The notes below the pieces were generated by a model. The model was not told the origin of the DNA, made no database searches, and was given only the letters and a program-made list of their open reading frames with translations. Position numbers and translations under genes: made by a program. Shown one piece after another: positions 46,793 to 59,762 of a stretch of DNA of 64,000 nucleotides. Each line of letters starts with the position of its first letter. Within the stretch, counting starts at the first letter, position 1. The stretch comes from Oscarella lobularis (Eukaryota > Porifera > Homoscleromorpha > Homosclerophorida > Oscarellidae): positions 124,001 to 188,000 of the forward strand of contig NC_089181.1 of assembly GCF_947507565.1 (NCBI RefSeq). Reading direction: 5' to 3'.

Positions 46793-47650
46793 AAGATGAT
46801 GCCAACGATCTGCCAAATTTGCCGACACTTCATTGATTGACAGATAATCTAAATGTGTTGGCAAGGGCAACGTGCGCGTGCAGGTGTCTGCGTTGCCAAT
46901 CAAATTATCTATCAATCAAGAAGACGTGTCGTTGGATTTGGCAGATCGTTGGCATCACAGTGTAGCTAGCTAGCTAGCTAGCTGTATAGCATATATGCTG
47001 GAGAAAGGGAGGCATACAAGCCAGCAGCGAATCTTAGCGTGGATTACTGTAGTACTATTGTTGCACAGAAACGCTCTGCAAGCGATCGCTCGTGTGCAAC
47101 GTGCGCGTGCAGGTGTACGCCTGCATGCATGTCATCGGATATCCGATGGATCACGCGCGATATATGAGGCGGGACAATGGAGGCACGATGCTGGGCTTTT
47201 GCCAATCAAATTATCTATCAATTAATCAATCAATGAAGAAGTGTCGTTGGATTTGGCAGATCGTTGGCATCATATAGCTATGCTGGAGAAAGGGACGCAT
47301 GCAAGCCTGTAGCAAATCTTAGCGTGGATTACTGTAGTATTATTGTTGCACATCAACGCTCTGCAAGCACTGCAAGCGATCGCGTTCTTGTGCACCGTGC
47401 GCACGTGCGCACGGGGTCGGCGAGGTAGCAATCACGGAGGTGTCGGCTCCGCCTTTAACTGTCAAACTAAGGAGCCATCGTAGCACGGTTGCTCCCGCAA
47501 GTCGTGCGATCGCTTGCGGATCGAGAATTGTGCAATAATCCACGCTAGGGTTCGCTGCTAGCTTGCATCACCCCTTTCTCTCCTTGAATGAGAGCAAAAT
47601 TCCAACGATCTGTCAATCTGGAATGATGGACAGATAATTTGATTGTCATA
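46793..47650. repeat. Cluster of four related repeats in alternating orientation (MITE-like)
   Basis: Two direct copies (about 46890-47118 and 47202-47418) share CCAATCAAATTATCTATCAA, TTGGATTTGGCAGATCGTTG, GCTGGAGAAAGGGA and TTAGCGTGGATTACTGTAGT. Two inverted copies lie at about 46793-46858 (GATGCCAACGATCTGCCAAA, GACAGATAATCTAAAT) and 47495-47650 (reverse complement of CAATCAAATTATCTGTC and TAGCGTGGATTA). The order is inverted-direct-direct-inverted, so the outer and inner copies can pair as hairpins. No transposase frame is present. Confidence 0.75.
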
Positions 47651-47736
47651 TGCCGCAGAGTGGGAACTATACCAGTGTTAATTTTTTAGTAATTGAAAGG
47701 GGCGGGGCTGACTATACGCGCAGACTCCAATTCAGT

Positions 47737-50912
<3,176 letters not shown>

Positions 50913-51117
50913 GCATGGTATACGCATATATACATAGTCATTTGAATGGACGTACATACATTCATCTTTAATTAATAAGAGGCATTTTTTGTACGCAGCG
51001 CTTTGCGCTTTTTCCAAGTACGAGCTTTGGCTTTCAGCTAATGATCCATGCAGATGAACAAAAAGTATGCTATCATCAAGATACAAGATATAGTTAACGA
51101 ATTTAAGTCAGATCGTT

Positions 51118-52212
51118 TTAGGCGGAGCAAGGTTGAAAGTCAAAGGTGCATTCTTCATGAAATCTATTTGCCCAAAATGTATTATCAATGATCGGAAAGG
51201 GTGGCAACGGACAATAACCAGCCCCTTCACCATAAATGACGGGAGCGTGAGGAATTTCAGCTTTCGTAAGAGTTGGTAAATGGTAAGGATCTTTTGCAAC
51301 CGCCTCTAAATCGCAGTGCCTCTCTAGCATAAGAAGAGGAAATATGTTTCCTGGTTCATCGATTTCTCGAACGGTGATCCACGTGGTATATGTGGCGGAA
51401 AAAGAGAAACTTGCTAGATTGTAGAGTCCTCTGTTCCACTGTCTGATATCGCCATGCAAGCGCTGAATTTGGCGAGGGTTGAGCGTAGTGGGAAAACTCG
51501 CGTCAGGCGTGTCTTTCAGTCTTATCTTCCCAAGGAGCGTACATCCTTTCTCAACTTCTGTGACGTCAAATGGCTTGCACGAATTGGTGCTGTAATCCGG
51601 AGCATAAGGGGGTGCAGTTGTCGCATCGTCGTCTGCTACGAAGTCGACGAGAGGAAAGGGATGATGTTCGGGCGGAATCACTCTAACAGTAAATCGTCCG
51701 GACAGACGGTCTCCTTCTGCTGGATAGTACGTCATCACCTTTGATTTCTCCTTGAGAAATTGAATGATGCTCATCTCATAATTCGGGGTGTCGAATTTGT
51801 TGGGAAGTGGTTCACTTTTGCAAAGAGCCGCATCGACCTGCATTTCAAATGTCGGAAATGTTGCCGTCCATTGTTTCCACTCCAAGCTGCTGTCGGTATG
51901 GGTTGTCGGTTCAAATTTTACTCCCTCGTCATTCGGATCGCAAAAGGAGTAGGCGATGATCTGCTTGTGAGCCACCTCCTTCATTTCCGCCTTCGTCGCC
52001 TCCTTGAAGGGCTGGACTTGGAGAGCGATTTTAGGTTCAAACTTCGGTGTTAGATTTCCTTCCAAATAAAAGTATCTGCAAGCCATGGCAGAGCTTTGCA
52101 CACAACTGCTGAGCGGAGTAGTAAACCGAAAGTCGGGAAAGTTATAAATAGAACGACTACGCAAGCCGCTGTGTATACGGGCAGCGAAAGAGATCGACGT
52201 CACGTGAAACAA
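51118..52212 (-). CDS. Intronless orphan protein of about 364 residues
   Basis: A single uninterrupted frame in a region where almost every other gene has introns. The product is not recognised. From 52212 the N-terminus (MFHVTSISFAARIHSGLRSR) is Arg/Ser-rich and could be a mitochondrial leader. A second Met at 52086 (MACRYFYLEGNLTPKFEP) may be the real start. The rest is a balanced globular sequence with many Pro and aromatic residues: EWKQWTATFPTFEMQVDAAL, YYPAEGDRLSGRFTVRVIPP, LNPRQIQRLHGDIRQWNRG and TYTTWITVREIDEPG. It ends CTFDFQPCSA. There is no transmembrane segment. The composition resembles enzyme or beta-sandwich folds, but no catalytic motif stands out. A retrocopy or transferred gene is possible. 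Confidence 0.7.
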   Translation of the reverse strand: MFHVTSISFAARIHSGLRSRSIYNFPDFRFTTPLSSCVQSSAMACRYFYLEGNLTPKFEPKIALQVQPFKEATKAEMKEVAHKQIIAYSFCDPNDEGVKFEPTTHTDSSLEWKQWTATFPTFEMQVDAALCKSEPLPNKFDTPNYEMSIIQFLKEKSKVMTYYPAEGDRLSGRFTVRVIPPEHHPFPLVDFVADDDATTAPPYAPDYSTNSCKPFDVTEVEKGCTLLGKIRLKDTPDASFPTTLNPRQIQRLHGDIRQWNRGLYNLASFSFSATYTTWITVREIDEPGNIFPLLMLERHCDLEAVAKDPYHLPTLTKAEIPHAPVIYGEGAGYCPLPPFPIIDNTFWANRFHEECTFDFQPCSA

Positions 52213-52213
52213 A

Positions 52214-53815
52214 ATGGCAGTCGCTCATCTCGAGAAAATCCAGCAAACGCTGGTGAAAGCACGCGAAGAGCTATTCCACGTAGACGAAAACATAAAGAAA
52301 GTGACCGGACGCGATCCCTCAGAGTTCCGGTTAGAAATGCACGTGGCGGGGGCCCCCCGATCTCACGTCTTCTTTTCCAGTCGATTCCCGTCGTCGCGAT
52401 TCGCCAGAGGAGGACGAAGGTGTAGTATCATCTACCTGGTAGACTTTCGATTCGATCTAACTCGACATAGGAGATCATTCCGCGATGGAAACGAGCCTCC
52501 ACCCAAACGAATCGCCGAAACGGAAGGGTAAGACTTCTTAGAATGCTTGTGCGTGCACTTCTAAACCGTCATCGTTCCAGATCGACTGATCAGCCCGTTT
52601 CGGTCGTGAAAATCCCCGAAGGAGCAACGGAGAGCAAAACAGACGAAATAGACGAGAATAAAGTAATAGGAATGCTTCATACCCACCAAGTGTCTTTAAT
52701 TAATTATTGTCATTTTTTTACAGCCCGCGCTTCAGTCGTCGGTCGTCCGACCCGATCGAGCTGCGCGACGCGAGTCATTGGAGGAGAGAGAGGAGGACAA
52801 GAAACGGTTTCCTAATATAATGGGTTTGACCCTAAGGGGGTGATGAATGCTTATCTCTTTTATCGCAGGAATCGTCGCATGTTTGGGCAATTGATGGGAA
52901 CTCTGATGAAATTTAAAGATCAAACGCAGCACGATGCTGCGAGAGTGAGTATTGTTTTGATAGGAAACACAATGGCTCGCACAGTTTCCCCTGTTTTGTC
53001 TAGATGAGACATCGACTGCAGCTGGAAGCGAAGATTGAAGAGGAGAATCAAAAGGAACGTGAAGTGGCCGCTCAAGAACGTCGTTTATTGTACAACGAGC
53101 GTAAGACAAAGCAGATGGAATTGAGGAAATTGGAACATCAAGTTCACCTGGTCGAATTGGTAAGAAAACAGTTTTAATGGGGGGAGAGTAGTTAACGTAA
53201 AGATGTTTGTTCAGAGTCAGGAATGGGAAGAGCACAGTCGTCTGCTCTCCTCTGGGAATTTCATCCGACTGAAAACGAGTCCCGCTCTCTTCTACAAACC
53301 TGGAACGCACACTGAAGCCACTTTGAAGTTGGTGGAAGAAACCAAGCAACAGATATTAGGTGATTGAGTTAGAGGATGTTTGTGGACGAGGGTGGGGATC
53401 TTAAACGGATTGTTACTTAGCCGAGACAGCGGATCGAAAGAAAGAAGTGGAGATCATGATTGCCGATAGAGAGGCAATGACCATAAAAGATGAAGGCAAC
53501 GAAGAGAATGAGGGTGATAACGACGGGAAGGGGGAAAATGGGAAGGGTGGGTCTGGGAAGGGAGGCGGCGACGTCGATGCCGCCGCCGCCGCCGCCAAAG
53601 GGAGGGAAAGGGGCCCAGAGGAAGACGTTCTCATGCGGAATGTCGGGGAGGAAACCGAGGGCATGTTGGGTGGCGATGAAGAGGGGGAGGGCAATCAGGG
53701 CGACGTCATCATGGATGAGGGTTCGACGGCGACGACGACGGCGGTGACGGAAAAGTCGACCGCCGCCGACGCTGCTACGATCCCTACTAAGGACGACGAA
53801 GAAGAAAAGGAATGA
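52214..53815 (+). CDS. PNN: Pinin (splicing and exon-junction factor)
   Basis: Nuclear speckle and desmosome-associated protein that binds the exon-junction/ASAP machinery. Exon 1 (52214 onward) reads MAVAHLEKIQQTLVKAREEL, DENIKKVTGRDPSEFR, matching the pinin/SDK N-terminal domain. A middle exon carries PALQSSVV, identical to vertebrate pinin. After an intron comes NRRMFGQLMGTLMKFKDQTQ, then a long charged coiled coil (EAKIEEENQKEREVAAQERR, QMELRKLEHQVHLVEL), SQEWEEH and SPALFYKPGTHTEATLKLVEE. The C-terminus is Gly/Ala/Glu-rich and ends KDDEEEKE (TGA to 53815). The Ser/Arg-rich tail of vertebrate pinin is missing. Exons between about 52400 and 52730 are uncertain. Confidence 0.88.
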
Positions 53816-54062
53816 ATTGATATGCATTTCGTGGTTTGAAGCCTCTGTGTGTCTTTTAGTTGTTCTGTCCTTTCTGTAATGCATACCGGACGCCAAAGGC
53901 TTTCTGTCTAATAGGTTTGTGGTGCTTTTGGCGGCATTCTGTTTCTCCAGGTGTGGACCAACGTTAAGTATCAGGCTCATATACCAAATTTTGCGCGGAA
54001 CTTCCGGTCGAGGCATTTATTTCGCCTCCCGCGCCGTGCGAGCGTCATTCGTTTGCCAGACC

Positions 54063-55664
54063 ATGATCATCGTGGAACACATCGTCCTCGCTTTTGCTCT
54101 TTCCTCTCTCGCTCTAGTGGAAGCGGCGAGACAAACGTCGAAAGAGTGCACGCGGGAGAGACGCTTTCTCGAGCGATATGATCCGCGCTTCAAGATCAGG
54201 CCCGGGTACGTAAACGTCAGAAGCGCACGTACGACTTTGAATTTCGATCGATCTTTCTGCTTTTTAGGACAGTCACTTGTAACATCGTGAGGCGAAGAGT
54301 GTCAAAGTGGTACGTATAGAGATATATGCACACGTGCGCCGCCACGATCGACTTTTATTTTATTTCATCGTCTAGCGGAGGAATTGTCTCCGTGCCGTCG
54401 ACTTTCAGCGACGCTGTCTACTACGGCTCGACAGGAACGCATTACACGCTGCTCAAGTCGCAGCAGAACGGCCGGTGAGACGATTATTTAGCACAATCGA
54501 CTCGGTGACTAATTGCGTTATTCAGTGCGCAATGCGCATTATACCGTCCCCTTCAGCAGTGCACGTGGCGATTCGCCGTTCCGCCGTCGCGCGACGCCCA
54601 AATCGCCTTCTGGAAAGTGGCAATCGAGCACTCAGTCGGATGCAAGCACGATTACATCGTCATCGACGTAATTGTCGACGCGACGGGTTCGACAGAACTT
54701 CCGCCGCGTTGCGAGCCCCTACGCGGTAAAGGCAAGCATTATCGGTCGCGACAACTGTGCCGAATTGAATATCGACTTCCGTGCGGCGCCTATTGTGATC
54801 CCGTTCTTGCCGACGACGCCTGTTGGTCGTCGTTTACGTGCGTAAACGATAGTGAGTCGTGCCGAAAAAAGATTCCTCCATGGGAGACGTTCTCCTTCAA
54901 TTTCTCTACGAGCGAGCGGCCTGAGCTGCGCGGATTGAACGTCAAGTTCATTCACGTTACGTTTCGATCCGATTCGACGCGCGAGTGTCGAGGATTCGAG
55001 GGAATCTACGTTGATCATCCGAAGCGTTGGCGTGGTCAAGTCGCTCTTGCTGGCAATGAAAACGAAAACGATTTCTCCGCTTATTTGGAAGGTTAGCAAA
55101 GGGACGGAAATCGCTCGAAAATTTTCTGTATTCTAATCCTACGTTTTAGGATTGGGTGAAGTGGTCTACGAAAAGGGTCGAGTAAGAATGACGAATTTTT
55201 CTTTTGTCTATTGTCGAACATTTTTTTCTTCCTTCTAGGAATTTCAAAAGTATAATGCGACGGACCTTCTCATTGCTCTCTCCAAAGCTTCTCAAAATGC
55301 AACGTTCATGAAACGACTCAAAAAGCACAAAGCATTCAAGTCGTTTGTCCGCGACCAGCAACACGGTCTGCCACTCACCATGCAACCCGACGACGACGAC
55401 GACTACGAAGACTTACCCACTACATCTACAAATTCTACTTCAGCTAAGAATCATAGTACAACTGCTGCCACTACATCTACTAACGCTACTTCAGCTACAG
55501 CTGCCACCGCTACATCTATGAATGCTACTTCAGCTAAGAATCATAGTACAACTGCTGCCACTACATCTACTAATGCTACTTCAGCTAAAGCTGCCACCGC
55601 TACATCTACTAATGCTACTTCAACTACGGATCATGGTACGGCTGCCACCACTATCAGGCACTAA
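54063..55664 (+). CDS. Secreted CUB-domain protein with mucin-like tail
   Basis: ATG 54063 starts a signal peptide (MIIVEHIVLAFALSSLALVEA). After short exons, a CUB-like domain is seen: GGIVSVPSTFSDAVYYGSTG, HYTLLKSQQNG, CTWRFAVPPSRDAQIAFWK and VGCKHDYIVIDVIVDATGS. A second Cys-rich CUB-like half follows (CRIEYRLPCGAYCDP, FSFNFSTSERPELRGLNVKF, VTFRSDSTRECRGFEGIYVDH). A basic helix (KASQNATFMKRLKKHKAFKS) and an acidic patch precede a Thr/Ser/Ala/Asn tail (55414-55650) rich in TSTNATSA units, full of potential O- and N-glycosylation sites. No transmembrane segment. The domain call is by pattern; no named orthologue is recognised. Confidence 0.7.
55414..55650 (+). repeat. Imperfect tandem repeat encoding Thr/Ser/Asn-rich tail
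   Basis: Units such as ACATCTACTAATGCTACTTC and AAGAATCATAGTACAACTGC recur in a higher-order pattern. They encode NATSA and KNHSTTAATTST motifs. Confidence 0.85.
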
Positions 55665-55705
55665 CTATTAGGCACCCCACCTCCCTTTTTTCAGAATATT
55701 TTATA

Positions 55706-58135
55706 CTAAACGTGAACTTCGATTGCCACTGCTATGCTAGCTTCTAAGTTGATAACAGCGTGACCCCAGTTTTCAGGCACGTAGACAATGTCTCCTGGCA
55801 ATTGCGTGCACGACAGAACAATCCCATCACTCAGATCACGAGAAAGACCCCCCTAAAAAAAGGCGAACAACACGAGATACGTAGAAATCTTTGTTGTTTT
55901 GCTACCTCCGTTGCCCATTTAATTACTGGTGACGTTGACACGTATGCTAGAGGCGGTGGATAGAGATACCATTGTTTTTTGCCGCTCACAAGCATGTTGA
56001 ATGCATTTCCATGAAAATGAGGCGGTGCACCTGAGCCAGGGGGGCCTAAAGCGAGCGCAGGGGTACCGCAATCTAGTTCCTGTTACAATTTGCTACTTGC
56101 ACACCCATGATAAATTGTCTGAGAACGGAGTTGTGGGCAGTCACAATTTCCGGCAGATCCAAATCGGCAGCCAAGTCCGAATTTTCGTTGAGTATTTTTC
56201 CGTCGAAGACATAGGGAAGAACACTACGTAGAGAGATAGATAGATGAACGTAGCAAAGTAAATAAGACGTGTCGACGTACTTTTTTGCCCGGCTGCTTCC
56301 GTTCATGTACTTTTCGACATAGTCTCGAATTGTAGTTGTGCGAACACCTTGAGGATGTCCGTAGAGATCGGCGTAGGGAATAGGAGCCATGGTCACCTCC
56401 CGACCTCCGTACCTATTAGTAGCCGCGGTGTCTGCAGACTCTTTAATAATATTATCGTTTTTGAACGGCGACTCACTTGTGTAGGAAGTTGACTCTGTGC
56501 CAAATAGTTCTAGTTCTGACCACGTAGCGTGGCCAACGTAAGATGACCGGCTTCCTGATTGCAAGATAGGAATCGAGGAAGTCAGCTGGTCCTAAGCTGT
56601 TCTCATCTCTGAAGAATGTTAAATAAACGTAATAATGGGCATTGAGACGACGCAACCAAACACTTAACTGACCGCACGTCAATTTGACATTGGGTCGAAA
56701 CGTTGACTGTAGACACCTGTTGATTTTGATACGCTTCCCAACCATCTGGTTCCCATTCCCGCGCCTCTGCACAAGCTACACGTTTACCTAACATAACTTC
56801 TATTCAAAGGGAAATCCGGTGATTATCTAATAACTAACTGGATTGGGGTCGTACAAGTCCCACTCTAGTCAGGACTTTATCTAATTGATCGATTCCGCTG
56901 TTCCAGTTGGAGGGGACCCTGCTTTGATTATCCTTCACTCGTAGCCCGTTTGTTGTTCGTGAAACTAGTTCTTGAACGACTTGTGGGAACATGGACATGG
57001 CAGCCATGTGCAGAGGCATTTGACCGGCATGATTTGTTGCGTCCGGCGACGCACCATTTGAAAGTAAAAAACTAAGTATAAGACAATTACGTGATAGCCC
57101 CTGCTCGAACCCTTCCTACTTTATTAAATCAATTCGACCGGCTAGACTTGCTAAGTGTAGGGCAGTGTTACCGCCTCCGTCCTTTGCCTTTACTAAGAAA
57201 CTCGTCGCATCTTGCGACAAGTTGAGAAAAATTGATTTGACGTCCGTCGATAGCACGGCTCGATTTAGACTAGAATAACTCAATTTTCCTGATTTCCCAC
57301 GTTGCGGCAACTGCAGGCCAAGAAGTTGGAATACTTTGGTATCACGAGGGACACGTATTTTCTCCCCCCTTGAGTCAGTTAGGCGGGTAAAAAAGCGTGC
57401 AAATCCAGACGCTTTTGATCTTGAGGCTACGTGAAGAGCAGTACTTCCGTGTGTGTCTGCTTGAAGGAGACACCTAAGTAGCTTCCTTTTGGACTTGGTG
57501 TGTCTGATGAGGCTTTCGATGGCGAGCATATTACGATAATGCACTGCGTAGTAAATCGGACACTGCAGGCAATTATCGTACATTGAATGGCGGGCCAAAG
57601 TCTCGATGATTTTCTACAGATTCAGATCGAATGAGTAGCTGAGACTTTGCGATTCAGATAGAAGACGAACCTCGTGTTCTCCAATCACGCGTTCCGATTG
57701 AACGTCAAAAGACCCCATTCGACCGTTTAGCGCATAGTGAACGAGGCTCTGCCCAAATTGATCTATTTTTCGAAATTCCGAATCCAAATTGTCAATGTGT
57801 GCGAGCAAGTTTTGAAACTTTTCGAAATTTCCTGTCCGAGCGACTAGCATCAGATCTGTAGCTCGATCAACAACGATGACACTCTTCTGTTCATCTCTAT
57901 CAGCAAAGATGTCGTTGTCAGCGTCATTATAATAAACACATCTCCAGAGAAAGGATGCCAAAATTCCGCAGATGACGACGACAAGAGGAATACGAAGGGT
58001 TGCTACTAAACTTTGCATCAGTACAAAATACGGGACATTCTGGTGAAGAATGGACGACAGTCTGTGCGTCAATTCGTGCCGTCTACAACGACTCCAGAGA
58101 AAGCAAGACGATTTGTCGTCGAAGAAGGACACCAT
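55706..58135 (-). CDS. Membrane-anchored ankyrin repeat plus JMJD8-like JmjC protein
   Basis: ATG at 58135 (MVSFFDDKSSCFLWSRC) or 58018 (MQSLVATLRIPLVVVICGIL) leads into one hydrophobic anchor (LVATLRIPLVVVICGILASF) near the N-terminus. Ankyrin repeats follow: DLMLVARTGNFEKFQNLL, GQSLVHYALNGRMG, CPIYYAVHYRNMLAIESLI, HGSTALHVASRSKA, GGNTALHLASLAGRIDLIK and QMPLHMAAMSMFPQVVQ. The C-terminal half is a JmjC/cupin fold: DFLDSYLAIRKPVILRW, REVTMAPIPYADLYG, LRQFIMG, LGPPGSGAPPHFHGNAFNML, SGKKQWYLYPP and GDIVYVPENWGHAVINLE, ending EVHV (TAG 55708-55706). The HFHGN block lacks the acidic residue of the usual HxD/E iron site and resembles JMJD8. If the anchor is type II like JMJD8, both halves would face the secretory lumen. 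Confidence 0.75.
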
Positions 58136-58209
58136 CGCGTCATCTCGCCTCTCGTTGCGCCTATTTCGAAGCGCTTCTCTACAAAGGAATCGAAATCTCC
58201 GTTCGCGAC

Positions 58210-58665
58210 ATGACAGCGTCGGCCGCCATTCGCTCAATTGCTCCGTTTACACACTGCAGTGCCGAGTCGACCTCAGCTCGTGCCAGCGAACAGGTAGAAA
58301 AATTGTCCATGTAGATAGACACATCCGTTAGGTCCTTCCATATCGGATTTTCTCAATAGCAATGCTACACGGAGCACTTCTTTCTAGCCAACGCAACGAC
58401 GTCTTCATCGATGCACTTTTTCCACTCTGCCCAGTGCCTATCTGGTGGACTTCCTAAACCGTCTTTTCAGCTAATGACACCCCAAAAACTCGAATTGTTG
58501 AAACACGAAATGAAGACGGAGTTAGAGGTTCCCTATCGTTGGCATAGCAGTAGGTACAGTACAGATTTGACGGCAATGGTATCATCGCGCTCATCTCATC
58601 ATCTGGAAAGTTCTCAGACGCTGCACCAGCTTCTTTGCAGGACGTTCCTGAAACCTCTTATTTAA
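58210..58665 (+). CDS. Small orphan protein, two exons
   Basis: ATG 58210 reads MTASAAIRSIAPFTHCSAES to EQ at a GTAGAA donor (58294), resumes in phase after CTCAATAG (58350) with QCYTEHFFLANATTSSSMHF, and stops at TAA 58663-58665. About 130 residues. Notable stretch: TPQKLELLKHEMKTELEVPY followed by a Ser/His-rich helix. No family recognised. It is divergent from the ankyrin-JmjC gene; start codons are about 75 nt apart. The start overlaps nothing better, but expression is unproven. Confidence 0.45.
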
Positions 58666-58779
58666 TTACGGGAGTGATGGCGATGAAAGGTAAGGCAGTT
58701 TCTGTTTCTAAATCTTCTCTAGTTCAGTGACTTGGCATGGACATACCGACGAGGCAGATGAAGAGCTTTCCGATGTCGC

Positions 58780-59200
58780 CATTCACCTCCGGGCCCCGAG
58801 GTGACTAAATAAAACCGGCCCAACTCGAGCCAGAGAGGTTAAACGCGGCGCAAACGCAGGGGATTCAATCCCCTACTCCAGTGGCACGAGTGATAAACTG
58901 CCACCCCACTTGGGCAAGACGCGGTGGGTACAATAGCGGTCCACCTGTGCCTTGGTATATAAAGGCACCCCCGGGACAGATGGGTTACTGTCTCCCCGAA
59001 AGAGGGCCTGGGTGAAGGGTCCTCTCACTTCAAGACGCCGGGAGGACGCTTTGTTTTTTGTTTTGAACTTCCGGGTTATTTCCGGGTTTATTAAATAAAA
59101 AAATAACATACGCTTCTCTTTAGTGCGCGGGCAGTTTTTAATAAATGGGGTCTTACCCAGGACCCCGGAGACCCTCTAGAAACCGCGCACGCGAATTCTA
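58780..59200 (+). mobile_element. Candidate solo LTR of a retrotransposon
   Basis: Composition changes abruptly. It contains a strong TATA box (TATATAAA, 58956-58963), a GC-rich presumptive transcription start region (GACAGATGGGTTACTG) and a polyadenylation signal AATAAA at 59094-59099, with a U5-like end rich in GGACCCCGGAGACC. This U3-R-U5 order without any coding region suggests a solo LTR. Termini and target-site duplication were not found by eye. Confidence 0.45.
58858..58874 (+). other. tRNA T-arm-like motif
   Basis: AGGGG-ATTCAAT-CCCCT forms a 5-bp stem with a 7-nt loop like a tRNA T arm, close to the RNA polymerase III B box. No acceptor or anticodon partner was found, so this is not a tRNA gene. 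It may reflect tRNA-derived sequence in a mobile element. Confidence 0.35.
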
Positions 59201-59239
59201 CTTGCACCGGCTACACTACTACGACTAACGCCAAACTAA

Positions 59240-59746
59240 AACAGTCAGGTTTTTTCTTGGTGGTCGACGTCGAAGCTTCTCGATTTTTCGCTTGAGCTCC
59301 TTCAACGCCGGAACGTCTCGTCCAATAAATTCATTCGGGCCGTAAAACGATCCGCAGGTCTATCAACCATCGTCTATAGAAGAGATGATCGGTAACGGTG
59401 TCAGACATGTACCTACGTGCTTGTGCTTTGTTGAGTTGGTGTCCTGTTGAGCGTTTCAAGTCAGAACGCCGTTCTCTAAACCCGCTCGCTATCTCAATCG
59501 GTTCCTGGGCTCCTGTGCGCGTTTGAGCTTACTGTTCGCATCTGTGTCATTCGGCGAGAGCGCTCTACGTCGCTCGACGAAGTCTGAAAGCGGCAAGAAC
59601 GCAAGCGAAAAGAGATCGATTCTATACGGGCTACGGGCACAATCACGTGCCTCTGCCCCAAAAAAAGAAAGTAAAATAAAAACGGCTACAAGTAGAAAAC
59701 ATATAAACGGGTGATACCTTGTGTCGACGCGCCTAACACTTTCCAT
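59240..59746 (-). CDS. Small secreted or membrane-anchored orphan
   Basis: ATG at 59746 begins MESVRRVDTRYHPF and then a strong hydrophobic segment (ICFLLVAVFILLSFFGAEA), a signal peptide or anchor. A downstream exon on the same strand (about 59357-59240) reads TCGSFYGPNEFIGRDVPALK, a basic amphipathic helix ELKRKIEKLRRR and NLTVLVWR then TAG. A small linking exon (DTNSTKHKH) around 59410-59435 is inferred from an AACAG acceptor and a GTAGGT donor. The middle of the gene is unresolved. The start lies 16 nt after the ninein-like stop codon on the same strand. Family unknown. Confidence 0.4.
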
Positions 59747-59762
59747 GCGAGGGTCTCAACTG

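Larger units (their letters stand above)
46657..47736. other. Intergenic region dominated by related repeats
   Basis: No coding gene is supported here. Most of it is the four-copy repeat cluster described separately, including a GCTA tetranucleotide run at about 46965-46982. Confidence 0.65.
58666..59239. other. Intergenic region, mainly a probable LTR
   Basis: No protein-coding gene is supported. See the solo LTR candidate and the tRNA-like arm inside it. Confidence 0.5.

Noticed and set aside
46995-47225. Plus-strand small protein in the repeat cluster
   Set aside because: The frame lies entirely within the repeat copies and has no family or splice support.
58830-58880. tRNA gene
   Set aside because: Only the T-arm-like hairpin is convincing. 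Acceptor stem, D arm and anticodon arm cannot be built.
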